Assembly: GCA_951640165.1 (NCBI GenBank)
Contig: OX621234.1
Location: 32,058,549-32,122,548, forward strand
Direction: 5' to 3'
Length of the DNA: 64,000 nt
DNA from: Pseudoips prasinana
Taxonomy: Eukaryota; Arthropoda; Insecta; Lepidoptera; Nolidae
Part shown: one piece after another, positions 31,915-43,499 of the stretch
How positions within the stretch are numbered: the stretch's first letter is position 1
Layout: each line of letters starts with the position of its first letter
The notes under the pieces: generated by a model
The model's database searches: none
The model's input: only the letters and a program-made list of their open reading frames with translations
Told to the model about the DNA's origin: nothing
Made by a program: the position numbers and the translations under genes

Positions 31915-33256
31915 TAATCTATATAAATCTATATAAATAAAAAGACAAGTCCTGACTGACTGACTGACTCATCAACGCCCAGCCCAAACCCTTGGACCTA
32001 GAAAGCTGAAATTTTGCACAAATGTTTGTTTTATAATGTAGACAAGGAATAAGGAAGGATTTTTCGAAATTCAACCCCTAAGGGGGTAAAACAGGGGCGC
32101 TAAGTTAGTATGAAACTTTGCCGTTTTTGAAGTTTAAGGTATAAAAATTGGTATTTGGCCTTCCAGTTAAAAATAAAAAATCACGTATTTCAGGGTTTTT
32201 GGAAATTCCACCCCCAAGGGCGAAAAATAGGGGATGTAAGTTTGTATGGAAAATGTGACAATTTTTAAGTTAAACGCATGAAAATTGGTATTTGGCCTTT
32301 TAGTTAAAAAAAATATATATATTTCAGCATTTTTGGAAATTCCAGCCCCAAGAGCGTAAAATAGGGGGTGTAAGTTTGTATGAAAAATGTGTCCATTTCA
32401 GTTAAAAATTAAAAATATATATTTCAGGATTTTTGGGCATTCCACCCCATAGGGCGTAAAATAGGGCATGTAAGTTTGTATGAAAAATGCGACTTTTTTG
32501 AAGTTAAACCCATGAAAATTGGTATTTGACCTTTCAGTTAAAAATAAAAATATGTATTCCAGGATTTTTGAAAATTCCACCCCGAAGGGCATAAAATAGG
32601 TGATGTAAGTTTATACTGACTGACATATCAACGCACAGCCTAAACGGCTGGAGTTAAAGACTAGACATTTTGACAGAAGGTACCTTTTATGACGTAGGCA
32701 TCCACCAAAGAAGGGTTTTTGAAAATTCCACCCCCAAGGGTGTAAAATTGGGGATGTAAGTTTGTATGAAAAATGTGAAACGTTTTAAGTTAAACGCATG
32801 AAAATTGTTATTTGGCATTTCAGTTAAAAATTTAAAATATGTATTTCTGAATATTTGAGAATCCCCCCCCCCTAAGGGCGTAAAGTAGGGTACGTAAGTT
32901 TCTATGTAAACTGCGACTTGAAGTTAAACGCATGAAAATTGGCACTTAGAATTTCAGTTAAAAATTAAAAATATATATTTCATGATTTTTGGGTAGTTAT
33001 TTTATTTTCCTTTATTTAACTTACTGACTATACTTAAGGACAATTGATATGTATTCTTTGATTTGTGCGTGATGATACAGTAGCAAAGTAGTTTTTCATT
33101 TATTTCTTAGTAAGGTTATTTATAGTTTATGTTTTATTCAATTTATATTGCTTATTTTTTTTTTATTTTTTATTATTTAGATTAAGCTTAAGTAATAAGT
33201 AGTTACATTGGTCATCATTCAAAATTGTCGCGGACAAAGTCGCGGGCACCAGCTAG
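31915..33256 (+). mobile_element. Helitron-like element with internal repeats
   Basis: Starts in 'tctatataaataaaaagaca' with TGAC repeats (31952-31967) and ends 'aagtcgcgggcaccagctag'. The interior holds about six to seven diverged units, roughly 100-150 bp apart. Each has 'gtaagtttgtatgaaaaatg', 'gaaaattggtatttggcctt' and 'ggaaattccacccccaaggg'. A second copy of the start (actgactgacatatcaacgc at about 32625) lies in the middle, so the element may be a fused or duplicated pair. No protein is encoded. Confidence 0.6.
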
Positions 33257-33349
33257 TCTAATAATAAATATGTATGTTGTCATAGAAAAGGTGTGTTCAG
33301 GGTTAAGGACAATGTAGAATTTAATAGTAAAACCTCGATAGAATATCAT

Positions 33350-33425
33350 CGTGTCTGTCAAAAAACGTCCACTGCTGGACAAAGGCCTCTTTCAAAGATC
33401 ACCATAATTCTCAGCCTCGCGCTAC
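33350..33425 (-). mobile_element. RTE-like LINE 3' tip
   Basis: 'aaacgtccactgctggacaa' and 'aggcctctttcaaagatcac': on the minus strand this encodes the end of the RTE C terminus (..aFvqqWt..). Only about 75 bp is left. Confidence 0.5.
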
Positions 33426-34186
33426 ATCAATAACCATGTCAACGTATAAAAAAACATATAGAAGTGAAAATCAGTCGAAAGAGATATAGAACCTACTTTA
33501 AAAATTAATATATTCTGATAGTTGTAAATAGGTCCAAGCCCAGTTAATTTCAAGGAATGCAATGCGGCAAAGTTTAATCAAAAATTATTCAGCTCGATTC
33601 CAGTTTCAATCAAAGTTTTGGACCCGAAATAAGTACGAAAACTTGCTACTATAGTTTCCACATTTCGTTAGCATAATAATGACGATACAGCAGTTAATAA
33701 TTAACACTATAATTTTCTTCCAAATACTTAATTTTAAGAATAATAAGTAATGGAATCAGGCGTTACTTTGCGGAAATCCATAACAATCAAAATACAAAAA
33801 TCAAAATGTAGTCTTAAATTCCGCTAATTGTCATTAATCATGCCTCATTCGAGTTAGCAGCCCTTGAAGGTCCGTGGAGGACTGAAAAACATGTTGGGTA
33901 TCGTACTGGCGCATGTATTTTGATTTTTTATGTTGTCCCTCTTGCATGTGCACATTTTTGCGGCCCGGAGGGTGGTTCGATTTGCAGCCCGGCATGATTA
34001 AACTGACAATTTCAAATTCCGCTAGAATTAACACTACATATTGATTATTGTATTTTGATTTTAAAGAATAATAAAATACAATTGGCTGTGTAGCTGACGG
34101 CCATGAATACATTTTGTGATGGGCGCAGTAGTCGTATCGATGGAATATCTTCCAGTTAATAAGCAGCAGCGTCTTTCTGTGTAATA

Positions 34187-34250
34187 CGATCATCATACTG
34201 CAATCGCCAAATCGTCTACTAAGCACGGCAATTATATTAGTTGGAGGGAC
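34187..34250 (+). repeat. Family D fragment
   Basis: 'acgatcatcatactgcaatc' and 'gccaaatcgtctactaagca' match the middle of the 17535 and 18355 copies. Confidence 0.45.
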
Positions 34251-34687
34251 CAAATGATGGACACAGTTCCTTAACGGAGATCTTGGGGACGCCATTGAAC
34301 GATGATGAATAATACAACTGTCAAATCCAACTAAAACTATACAGGTTTCCATGATATCTAAAATAATGTTTTGAATTATTCTGATATGAGATATAACTAT
34401 TTATTAGATGCAAATAATAATAATGTATTAGCTTCAAACAGTATAAAATAATATTTCAAGTATCGGAAGCCTCCTTTTAAGCATATAATGCCTGTGTTAG
34501 GAGACTTCGCTCTTCAAAAACATTTGTTCGTAACCACAGTAGGTGCTTCAATACTAATTCTAACAATATTACTACAACCTACAATGATGTAATGTGTATG
34601 TGATGTGTATTTATACAAAACAACGTTGGGAATTACGAAGTCAACGACAGACAGACTCAGATTAATACATCTTTAAACAAAAAAATA

Positions 34688-34893
34688 TATGCACATGTGG
34701 CGCAGCGGCTAAGACAGTCGCCTTGCCGCTTCGTGTCGCGGGTTCGAGTCCCGCGCCGAACAACTATTTGTGTGACCCATAAATAGTTGTTCTGAGTCTG
34801 GATATAATTTCTATATCCGTCTATTATATGTTTGTAAAGTACCCCGCGAAACAGGGATAAGATTCCATAGTGCGGGCGGTGTCTTTAAAAAAA
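34688..34893 (+). mobile_element. tRNA-headed SINE (family B)
   Basis: The tRNA-like head 'gtggcgcagcggctaagaca' with a perfect box B (gggttcgagtcccgc) is followed by a hairpin (aactatttgtg...ataaatagtt), then 'tctgagtctggatataattt', 'aaagtaccccgcgaaacagg' and a poly-A end. The tail half recurs at 61560-61700. Confidence 0.75.
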
Positions 34894-34899
34894 TATACA

Positions 34900-35880
34900 T
34901 ATAATTTCAAGACTAAAAGCAGTGAGCGCTGAATAGTCAACGGTTTTTCTTTATTTTTTGAGAAATCCCGTCGTGGTTCTTATCTCTATCTATCTATTTT
35001 AATAAGTACTTTTAATGTTGATAAAGATTGTAGGTTTTTGTTCATTTGGTCAGAGAAATCTGCATGGAATATGTAAATTAAACCTATTTGTAAGATACAC
35101 TTAACCTTAATTCGTCATCAATAATAAAAATATCTTAATATCTAATCTTTACTAACTAAATTACTAACTTCAAGTACAGTTAAGATACTGAAATAAGTAT
35201 TATACTCTGATTAACGGAAGATTGCATGGCCGGGTAATGTTGTTTCTCATATTTGTACGGAACTCCAGAAATTGGTATTCGTATTAGCTATTTTGGCCCA
35301 ATGTGACTAAATATAACTTTGTATGACTGTAATTTAAAGTGGTAACCATAAAATTAATATAATTTTATTGGTTGGATACAATATGTTTCTGAAAATAGAC
35401 ATTCCATTTCTGAATTTATTAATAAGAAGCGAATGCATGTACCTTCCGATACCTTTAATTTGAAACTGTCATATCCAATTTTTGAGCTAAAGTGGTTTAT
35501 AAGCAGTGAAATCCATTTGGATCAGTCTGACTACCTCGCTGGGCGATTTATACCGCGCAAAATTGCAGATAAATGTTACGCCCAGCTACGAACAAAAGTG
35601 TTTTTTTTTATGATTTTCGTACATAAACAATTCTTGGTAGCTGCCCGGAATCAGGAAAATGTCAGTGTTTCTCGGTTGCTGTTGTGTAGTTAGTTGGCCT
35701 TTCCTTTACCCTGACTACATCAGCTAACGGAACAAGCGTAGATATGTATAATATTGTGTGTAGCGTTCTCATCTCGATTCAAACTAGCCTTCGGGAATGA
35801 AACTTAAGCAGGAATTAATTATTATTTTAAGAAACAAAATATATAAAAATCATTACTAATTATTTCAAATGAATTGAATT
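34900..35880. other. Gene-free intergenic DNA
   Basis: AT-rich. An 86-codon plus-strand frame (35433-35693) has no recognisable domain, and I do not call it a gene. Confidence 0.4.
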
Positions 35881-35929
35881 ACTGCTCGTTATCATCATCA
35901 CCATGTACGCCGATTCATTAATTGATATG

Positions 35930-36050
35930 ATATTATTATTATGCTGTAATCGCCACGCTTGGTCGGCAGGTTAGCAAACCGCAGTATGATGGTCAAAATA
36001 TTGCTGCGCTCACTGGAACTGAAAGGATACGATGGGATGGTTACTACGAA
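35930..36050 (-). mobile_element. Family D element, partial
   Basis: 'ctgtaatcgccacgcttggt', 'cgcagtatgatggtc' and 'acgatgggatgg' match the 5999 copy, with the centre lost. It is preceded by an ATC run (35891-35902). Confidence 0.5.
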
Positions 36051-36240
36051 GCAGGATTGATGATAAATGAGTTAAAATTATAATCTATGTTCTGTGAATT
36101 TTATCGTATAATTATAAAATAATCACGTAGACTTTCCTACAGTACCGCCCAAACAACTTCTCCGTAGTGGCACTGGAAACTAATTCAATTGAAAGTCATT
36201 TAATCCGTTAAAATATTACATTTGTGTGGAATCGTCATTT

Positions 36241-36846
36241 TTTAGGGTTCCGTAGCTAAATGGCAATAAACGGAACCCTTATAGATTCGTCATGTCTGTC
36301 TGTCTGTCTGTCCGTCCGTATGTCACAGCCACTTTTTTCAAAAAACTATAAGAGCTGTACTACTGAAACTTGGTAAATAGATGTATTCTGTGAACCGCAT
36401 TAAGATTTTTACACAAAAATAGAAAAAGGACAATTATTTTGGGGGGTCGCCATACATAGAACTGAAACACAAAAATTTTTTATTCATCGTACACATGCAT
36501 GTGGGACACCCCACTATGGATAGGTCTTCAAAAATGATATTGAGGTTCCTAATATTATTTTTTTCTAAACTGAATAGTGTGCGCGAGAGACACTTCCAAA
36601 GTGGTAAAATGAGTGTCCCCCCACCCCTCTAACTTCTAAAATAAGAGAATGATAAAACTAAAAAAAATATAAGTTGTACATTACCATAGAAACTAACAAC
36701 GAAAATTGGTTTGAACGAGATCTAGCAAGTAGATTTTTTTTAATACGTCGTAAACCGCAATTTGCTTTCATTTAATCAACTGAAATACTTGCTGCTACGG
36801 AACCCTTCATGTGCGAGTCCGACTCGCTCTTGGCCGGTTTTTTTTT
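36241..36846 (+). repeat. Dispersed repeat 'gggttccgta ... cttggccggttttt'
   Basis: About 600 bp. It starts 'tagggttccgtagctaaatg', has a GTCT microsatellite (36295-36312) and 'tgtattctgtgaaccgcatt', and ends 'gtccgactcgctcttggccg' plus a T run. Near the right end 'gctacggaaccctt' is the inverse of the left start, so it has near-terminal inverted repeats. This is a very common repeat in Lepidoptera. No coding capacity. Confidence 0.65.
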
Positions 36847-36849
36847 ACC

Positions 36850-37440
36850 CTACCGTGAAGTGCATGACGTGGCAGCTACTAAGAAACACTACCAACAAAC
36901 TCAGTAAGTAGGAATCTTCTTTTAAATATTTATTTCTTAATATAAAATTACATTGTATGAACTTAAGTGTGTTAATCTACTATGAATGGTGCATACTATT
37001 ATGTTTAAATAAAAAGCTGTTAGTGTGTTCAATAAATAATATGTTATGTCCTGTCTTGTCCTGTGTGTAACAAGACAAGACATGTCCTTTTTCAAAGTTA
37101 AATAATTTATTTGGGCTGAGTTTGGATTCAATAGAATTTTTATTATTAGGTATTATAGAATTAGGTCTTGATCAAAAATATTACAAAAGCTGAGGTTTCT
37201 TCCTTTTTTTTTACAATTCCCGAAAATCTAAATAGCTACACAAGCTTTTCGATCCACAAAAAAAGTTTTACGGTAACATTGGTGTATATGTACATTTAAA
37301 AAAATACGCACCGAATTGTAAATCGTCGTTCTGTTTGAAGTCGGTAGAAAAATAAATACGATTTTCATACTACGTCATACCAATACACTTTACCAAGTAT
37401 GCAGATTGGAAAATCTATTCTTTTTTTTCAATCGCCATTA
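36850..37440. other. Gene-free intergenic DNA
   Basis: No supported feature. A short inverted pair around 37047-37085 (gtcttgtc / gacaagac). Confidence 0.4.
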
Positions 37441-37499
37441 CAGTTACGTATCGGTCGTTCTATGTAATGGGCTGCCTCGATGAGCAGCGGCATGCAGCT

Positions 37500-37745
37500 A
37501 TAGTAGCGGCATGTTTAACCGCAGCTAAAGAGGTTCTAGACTCAAATCCCAGGTTGGGCTATAGTATTATTAACTTTCGTATTTTCCAGAAAAAAAAGCT
37601 AGAGTTAATGCCAAGAAGAGCTCATAAAGCTGTCGGACCATCCTCGTTTGGTATAGTCGTCACATCAAATAATGAGTGTGAGGCCACTGTGTTTTTGCAC
37701 ACACTCCTGCCCTAAATAATTCCTAAGTAATTGGCTAGTCTCTGT
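37500..37745 (+). mobile_element. SINE family C, diverged copy
   Basis: Head remnant 'atgtttaaccgcagctaaag' with box B-like 'gactcaaatcccagg', then 'gctcataaagctgtcggacc', 'gtgtttttgcacacactcct' and 'aattggctagtctctg', parallel to the 27745 copy. Confidence 0.5.
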
Positions 37746-37749
37746 TTAG

Positions 37750-37985
37750 AGTGGTCATAATCAGTATCAACATCATATCAGTCGGAAGACGCCCACTACT
37801 AGACAATTCCCAGAAATCTATACAATTCTTGTGCTACAAACATCCAACGGCTTCCAGCAACCCATAGCAAGATCATCGGTCCATCTTGGACCTGCCCAAT
37901 GTCTTCTGGTTCGTGATCGCCACTTGAGAACCTTTCTGCCCTAGCAGCCGTGAAACCCTTAGCCAGAATTTGGTCGAAAAGCACT
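37750..37985 (-). mobile_element. RTE-like LINE 3' end
   Basis: The minus strand encodes 'VAGSRWMFVAQELYRFLGIV', matching the RTE C terminus 'vAGsrWmraAqdR..wrsLGea', then degrades into the 'tgatatgatgttgatactga' tail. It carries the 'AGSRW' block that is missing from 14704. Confidence 0.65.
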
Positions 37986-38039
37986 ATTATTACAATTAAA
38001 ACGTCCGTTCTTTATAATGCCTACAAATACAAATACATT

Positions 38040-38069
38040 AAACAGGCGTGAGTCTATGTATGTATGTAC
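38040..38069 (+). mobile_element. 30-bp tip of the 52640 LINE family
   Basis: 'aaacaggcgtgagtctatgt' followed by TATG repeats is exactly the 3' terminus of the LINE at 52640-56740 (complement of 52643-52675). It is an extreme 5' truncation. Confidence 0.65.
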
Positions 38070-38397
38070 TCTTTATAAAAACAATTCAATGTTTCCTGAA
38101 ATATTACTCATCTATATTCCCCAATTCCCTTGAAACTGTTAACCACAATATTCACCGAACCGAATTACTTTTAATTTATCATACACTATCACAATTGAAA
38201 GTGGTGTCATTCAAACAGTTTCAATTAAAGCTTTGTTTCATCCATTTGTGGATAATTACTACTTATTTCGCCAATGAGTGAAATTATATTGCGTTTTATT
38301 TTGAGGTTTCAATAGCTGTCACTGTTACGGTTAGTGATTAGACCACAAAATACCACATTTTTTTAACGTGAAGTAACTATAAATAAAAAATAAAATA

Positions 38398-38470
38398 AAA
38401 ATAAAAAGGTTTTTATTCACGTAGACTTAAAAAAAGCGCTTGTAAATAGTCAGAACATGTTTGTTATAGG
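38398..38470 (+). repeat. Dispersed repeat E
   Basis: 'aaaaggtttttattcacgta', 'aagcgcttgtaaatagtcag', 'aacatgtttg': nearly identical to 57560-57625. Confidence 0.65.
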
Positions 38471-38704
38471 GCTAGGTATATAAATTTCGTTCCAAGAAGT
38501 TCATATAAACTACTATAATGCGATTGAATTCTTAGGTGTCATATAACATTTATTTGCCAATTAGTTTAATCATATTTTACAAAATAAAATTTGTTAGAAT
38601 ATAGATATATCTTCTCATAAGACAGTTATCTCAACAAGGCAACCGAAAGGTATTCTGAACTTCATTTGGTAGTTTTGCTGATTTTACCCTGCATGCATTT
38701 TCTG

Positions 38705-39005
38705 CATGAATTTCGGTCATGGCGGCCACTCTCACAGGAGACTAGCCAACTGTGCGTGACATATTATTATAGTGCAAAAGTGTGTGTACAAACACGGGGA
38801 ACTCTCTATTCCATCATCCTCATGAGTCGATAGGACGACACGACACGACACGACCGGAGAAGGTGTAACGCCATCAACTTCCATACTTCGTGCTGATAAT
38901 GAGAAATTTTACTGACCCATTCTTTACCTTAAGTCCCAAAATTACTTTAAGGCCCAACCCGGGAATTGAATCCTCACTATCTGCGCTAGAACAATAAGGC
39001 AGTGA
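38705..39005 (-). mobile_element. SINE family C, minus strand
   Basis: The complement of the family C consensus: 'ggcggccactctcacaggag', 'gcaaaagtgtgtgtacaaac', then 'ccggagaa', and the box B complement 'ccgggaattgaatcc' at 38959. A GACAC microsatellite (38833-38852) has expanded where other copies have one 'gtcgtgt'. Confidence 0.65.
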
Positions 39006-39407
39006 AATATAAGTTAGACAAAGTATAAAAACCTCAAACTTAAAACATAAGAGGTAACATTACGAGGCAAAAACCTAGAGTCCAGTTTGTGTCCACAAGT
39101 CAAACAATATTCAAGCGGGTGAGTGCGGGTGAAATTGAGCCCCGAATCATTTATAAATGGGGAGCGTGGGGTGCGAGTAGGGGGAAAGGTGTGCCACTGC
39201 ATTTTGCATGAGTTGAACGTTGCTAGCTCGATCTACCCCACTCCAGTCTCACCTGCACACATATAACGTTGTACCTTTTTATTGCCTTCACAATTTCGTG
39301 TCATTCTTTTATTAACATTGTTGTGAGTGATTCATTATTAGCTGAATATAAGATCGTCATAATATTAGCTACAGATTATTTAAAAGGACATCATATAGTC
39401 ATCATTG

Positions 39408-39640
39408 ACGGGCCTGTTGGCGTGGCGCCAGACGTCATGGGTTCGATTCCCAAGGACATAAATTTGTGTGCATGAACATGTCTGTTTGTCCTGAGTCTGG
39501 GTGTAATTATAATAATTATGTATTTATAAAAGGAAAGTAGTATATGCATTATATCAGTTATCTTGTTTCCATAGTACAAGTTCTGCTTAGTTTGGGATCA
39601 GATGGCCGTGCGTAAATAATGTCCCAGAATATTATTATTG
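39408..39640 (+). mobile_element. SINE family A
   Basis: 'gacgggcctgttggcgtggc', box B-like gggttcgattccc (39439), and the whole tail to 'gtcccagaatattattatt'. It is near full length, with a short deletion after box A. Confidence 0.75.
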
Positions 39641-39869
39641 CTCATTGCTGCGGGCAAACTATTTTATTACATGCTCTACGTTCTACGGAGGTTAAGTTAA
39701 AGAATTCAATCATTAGATCAAACATAGAACAACAACATAGTCATATTAGATCAATTCGTCGAGTAATTTTTTTTTATTTGTTATCAAACTTCCTAATTAT
39801 TTAGTGTTGAAAATGATTTTATTTAATTACGTAGTATTGAATTTTAAGTAGAAGCAATGTCAATAAAAT

Positions 39870-40262
39870 CTTACTAATATTATGAACGCAAAAGTTTGTA
39901 AGTATGGATTGATGGGTGTTTGTTACTCTTTCACGTAAAACCTACTGAATGGATTTTAATGAAACTTTACAATAATATAGCATATACATCACAATAACAT
40001 ATAGGCTACAATTTATAAAGATATTGTGTGAATTGTCCAAAATATGACGATAAGTGTCAATTAAGTACGAAAAATTCTACCATCTGCGAGCTATTCCGGC
40101 GTGCACTGCTAAAACCGCTAGAGGTATACATCCTACTAATATTATAAATGCGAAAAATTGTGAATATAGATGTATGGATGTATGATTGTTACTCTTTTAC
40201 GCCAAAACTACTTTAACGTGGGTGAAATATATCATAGCATATATTATATGGCATAGCTAGTA
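39870..40262 (+). mobile_element. Helitron-like short elements, overlapping pair
   Basis: Two starts of the same family: 'actaatattatgaacgcaaa' (39872) and 'ctactaatattataaatgcg' (40133). Only the second runs to a 'catagctagt' end (40253). The first has the body 'acataacatataggctacaa' (40000). Confidence 0.5.
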
Positions 40263-40694
40263 TCAAATTAAAAGAACTATAAAATCAATACTAATGTATC
40301 TATCCTATTACATTGATATTGTTTCTACTTAAAATTCAATACATTTTTTTTTTACATTCAAATGGACACAGGTGTAGTTTTACATTATAAGCATGCATTC
40401 GAAGTTCAGATTTTGGAAGATTCATTTTAGACCATACAAACAATGTCGTGCAAAATTATTTTTGTTTTTTACCATTTTACATGTTCTTGACATAAAAATT
40501 CAGAGCGGTGTTAGTATGCAACTTTTCTGAGGGTAAGGTTTACAGAAATCAGTGTTTTCATAATTTATGAATACAGTACCTAGTTGATATTGCTGCATAA
40601 TATTGGTAAGGACTTATGAATTGTGTCGCGAAGTTTTAGATAAGATGTGCAAAGGTTTGGTAAGTTTGGGTACTCAAGGCAGTACATTATTATA

Positions 40695-40950
40695 TCATTC
40701 AAGTTGGCGTGGTTGGTGGCCTTTCACGCTGCAGGTTGTGAGTTCGATTCCCAGGACATATGATGGTGTGCATGAATGTTCATGCATACAAATATCTGTC
40801 TGTTTGTCCTGGTCTGGGTGTAATTATTTAACTCAGTTTTTATTTTAAAAGAAAAATAGTATGTGTAGTATATCAGTTATCTGGTTCCACAGTACACGGT
40901 CTGCTTAGTTTGGGATCAGATGGCCGTGTGAGCATTATGTCTTAAGATTA
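40695..40950 (+). mobile_element. SINE family A
   Basis: 'tggcgtggttggtggccttt', box B-like gagttcgattccc, a duplicated 'catgaatgttcatgcatac' segment, and a complete tail 'agtttgggatcagatggccg'. Confidence 0.75.
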
Positions 40951-40954
40951 CCAA

Positions 40955-42100
40955 TTGGCAAAAGTTTAGTTTATTAATTATCAACCTTTATTAGGCTATG
41001 ATTAAACAAAAAAAATGAGGATAATTATTTTAATTTGTTGTAGACAATTTTACAAACCAGCGTACTATTAGGAGTTTGATTATAACGTTTCCTATTGTAT
41101 TATGTGTAGTTATCTGTTTAGCTAACGATTCTGAAATACCAATATCCAGGAACTTCACTAATTGCATTAACCCTGTAAATATGAATGTGCTTCCTGTAGC
41201 AGATTTCCCAAGAGACAACATGAGGGCCTTCAAATAAGGAATGAAATGGTTTCTACGCAACGCGCCAGCGAATCCCCGGGTGTCACAATCGGCTATGGGC
41301 TTCGTTAACTACCTACCGCCAGGTGATCTTGGCTTACTAACTCTGTAAAAACCACCGACATTATCTAGAAAAAGAACTGCACACAACTTGACAATCACTA
41401 CACTATCAACAATTGTATGGTGTTTATTTATATTGTAACAAACAATAACCGCTAATATTTTAATTTATTATATATTTAACAACAGCTATACATTCTTTTT
41501 CTAAACTACTACTCGTTATTAAATTTTAATTTTGTAGCTTTATTCGCATTGTAAAGCGTAAATCTAGTAGGTGCTCGTAAGTAATTTCTAATTTCAGCAT
41601 TAAATGCATACATATATTCAGCACGACATCGTATAAAAGAGTTTCACATGCACATTCCAAATTATACCTATTATACCTAGCATTTTTTGTATTAAATAAA
41701 AGGTGACAAAAATACCTACCTTCCCCCTAGGATAACTACGGCGTTGGAAATAATTAAAAGGGATAGGTGTTTTACTGAATATTACAAGAACAGTAGAACA
41801 ATGTATCTTAATATAACAGTAAATTTAGAAATCATAAAACTCGATCGAAACACTATCCACTCTGTCTTCGCACGCCTAATAATGACGTTTATGGGAAAAT
41901 CTTTGATAGTTTGGGTACATTAACGTAATCGTCATAAAGATTACATTTTTTTTATGATTAAATATAGCCTATAATTCTCGGTGATAATGTAACCTTCTTT
42001 TGGTCAGAGAATTGTGTATATATATATATATTACAACAAAAAATAATGATAAAACATATTTTCGAATTAAATATACAAATTATATGGGTATTAATGTACA
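40955..42100. other. Gene-free intergenic DNA
   Basis: Near 41260-41345 a fragment 'ctaccgccaggtgatcttgg' resembles a dispersed repeat also seen around 4478 and 52106. Otherwise it is AT-rich without supported coding. A TA microsatellite lies at about 42014-42030. Confidence 0.4.
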
Positions 42101-42201
42101 CTTGTACTTGTCAAACCAACAATTCAGGAAGTACATAAATATGGTCAAATACAATATTTAAGTAACAAATAATTTGAAGTAGTCCGTCCGGGCGGTCAGT
42201 T

Positions 42202-42561
42202 TTATCGCATACAATTTTGAGAATTCCTGAAATAAATATGAGGTTCGTGCCATACCTCAGGGGCCACAGGAGTAAAAAACTGAGTTCCAAAAGTGGAGTT
42301 GTAATCACTGGTATCGGTAATCACTGGTACTGGTACTGGTGGCGGCTTTCTTTGGCACCCTAAGTGGAGGACCCGGAGAAGCCAGACAGAAACTCTGACC
42401 TTGCTCTCTTTTTGTATTTTACATTGTGATTGGCGAGTATGTGACCTAATGCAAATATACATAACCGTTGTCATCGTGTTCATCAAAATAATCGTGAGGT
42501 ATTCTGCTGATGTTTTATTGTATTGATTCAACACTGTGCATATTTGTTTTATTGAATCCAA
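42202..42561 (-). other. Open frame of unknown status, possible exon
   Basis: A 119-codon frame. The central part 'CQRKPPPVPVPVITDTSDYN' ends near a donor-like CCTGAG|GTATGG (about 42260). The GC content is higher than its surroundings. No domain recognised. It could be a single exon or chance. Confidence 0.2.
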
Positions 42562-42911
42562 ATTAGTACATTTCAGTTTTACATATTTACGAGTACTTAA
42601 CAGTAAAATTCAGGTAATGGAACTTTGGCAGTCCACTAGATTCCCCACTAAGGTTCCCTGTGTCGTATTAAACCAGAACATTCAAGTTCACTCAAACAAG
42701 AGATTATTATAACCTCTTGCAAGACTAACAAGCGATGGAGGCAGCCGTGCACATTTACTAAATTATAAAACACGAAATCTATCAGAGGCGACGACTGTAT
42801 GAAAAAGCTATTGACGTGAGTGAGTCGGTTGGATATGAGTAACAAAATTAGTATTTAAACATCGAATGGAGGCGCAAGTATGACTGGCACTTAGCCTATT
42901 CTAATGTAGCA

Positions 42912-42974
42912 TAAGAGGGTGTAAGAATAGAGAGTGCATAACATAGATGCACTCTCTACTCTTAAACCCTCTTA
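42912..42974. repeat. 63-bp hairpin
   Basis: Arms taagagggtgtaagaataga (then gagtgca) and complement with small mismatches, 9-base loop. It overlaps the 5' side of a family C SINE fragment, whose 'agagtgca' motif forms part of the stem. Confidence 0.6.
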
Positions 42975-43080
42975 ATCTGATGGGACGACAATGATCTTCA
43001 AAGTATCGGGTGCAGGACCGATGACTTCACTTGCTCTCTCAGGCACGGGATGTAATATTCGCGACTGCCTGAATGAGCTG
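42975..43080 (-). mobile_element. SINE family C fragment
   Basis: 'tgatgggacgacaatgatct', 'gtgcaggaccgatgacttca', 'cttgctctctcaggcacggg': the complement of the central part of the 27745 copy. Confidence 0.5.
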
Positions 43081-43451
43081 CAATAGTAACATTTTCTTAG
43101 AAAAAACATGAAATAACAATGTTTGGTCCATGATACTGAACTCGAAGTTAGAACTTCAATATCGCAACATACTCGAGAACGTTAAACCCAAGGTCCACAT
43201 TATGCTTCGAGGGCACAGATTACGAGCGTGTCAATAGCCTTGCAAGGAAGACATAATTATTAAGAGGCTGTCAATACCTAATTATATTTTCGTTCATTTT
43301 GTGCTTCTATGAACTAACGTGAACAAATACAAGTATATAGTATTATTTCTCGAAAAAAATCATAGATGTTAATTTAACATGTTAAACACGGAGCAAAAAA
43401 GGGTTTCTCAATAAAGACACGGTACCTATTCGTACTAACTAAATATAACTT

Positions 43452-43497
43452 AATAAAGTCAAATTTAAGAAACGTGTATTTGATATTTGACTTTATT
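43452..43497. repeat. 46-bp hairpin
   Basis: 13-bp perfect arms (aataaagtcaaat) with a 20-base spacer. Confidence 0.5.
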
Positions 43498-43499
43498 GA

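Noticed and set aside
33834..34352. 172-codon minus-strand open frame
   Set aside because: Its 5' part overlaps a family D repeat fragment (34187-34250), no motif is recognisable, and codon use is that of background. I would not call it a gene without transcripts.
34688..34765. Possible tRNA gene with a perfect box B
   Set aside because: The acceptor stem does not close and the sequence runs straight into a SINE body with a poly-A end, whose second half recurs at 61560.
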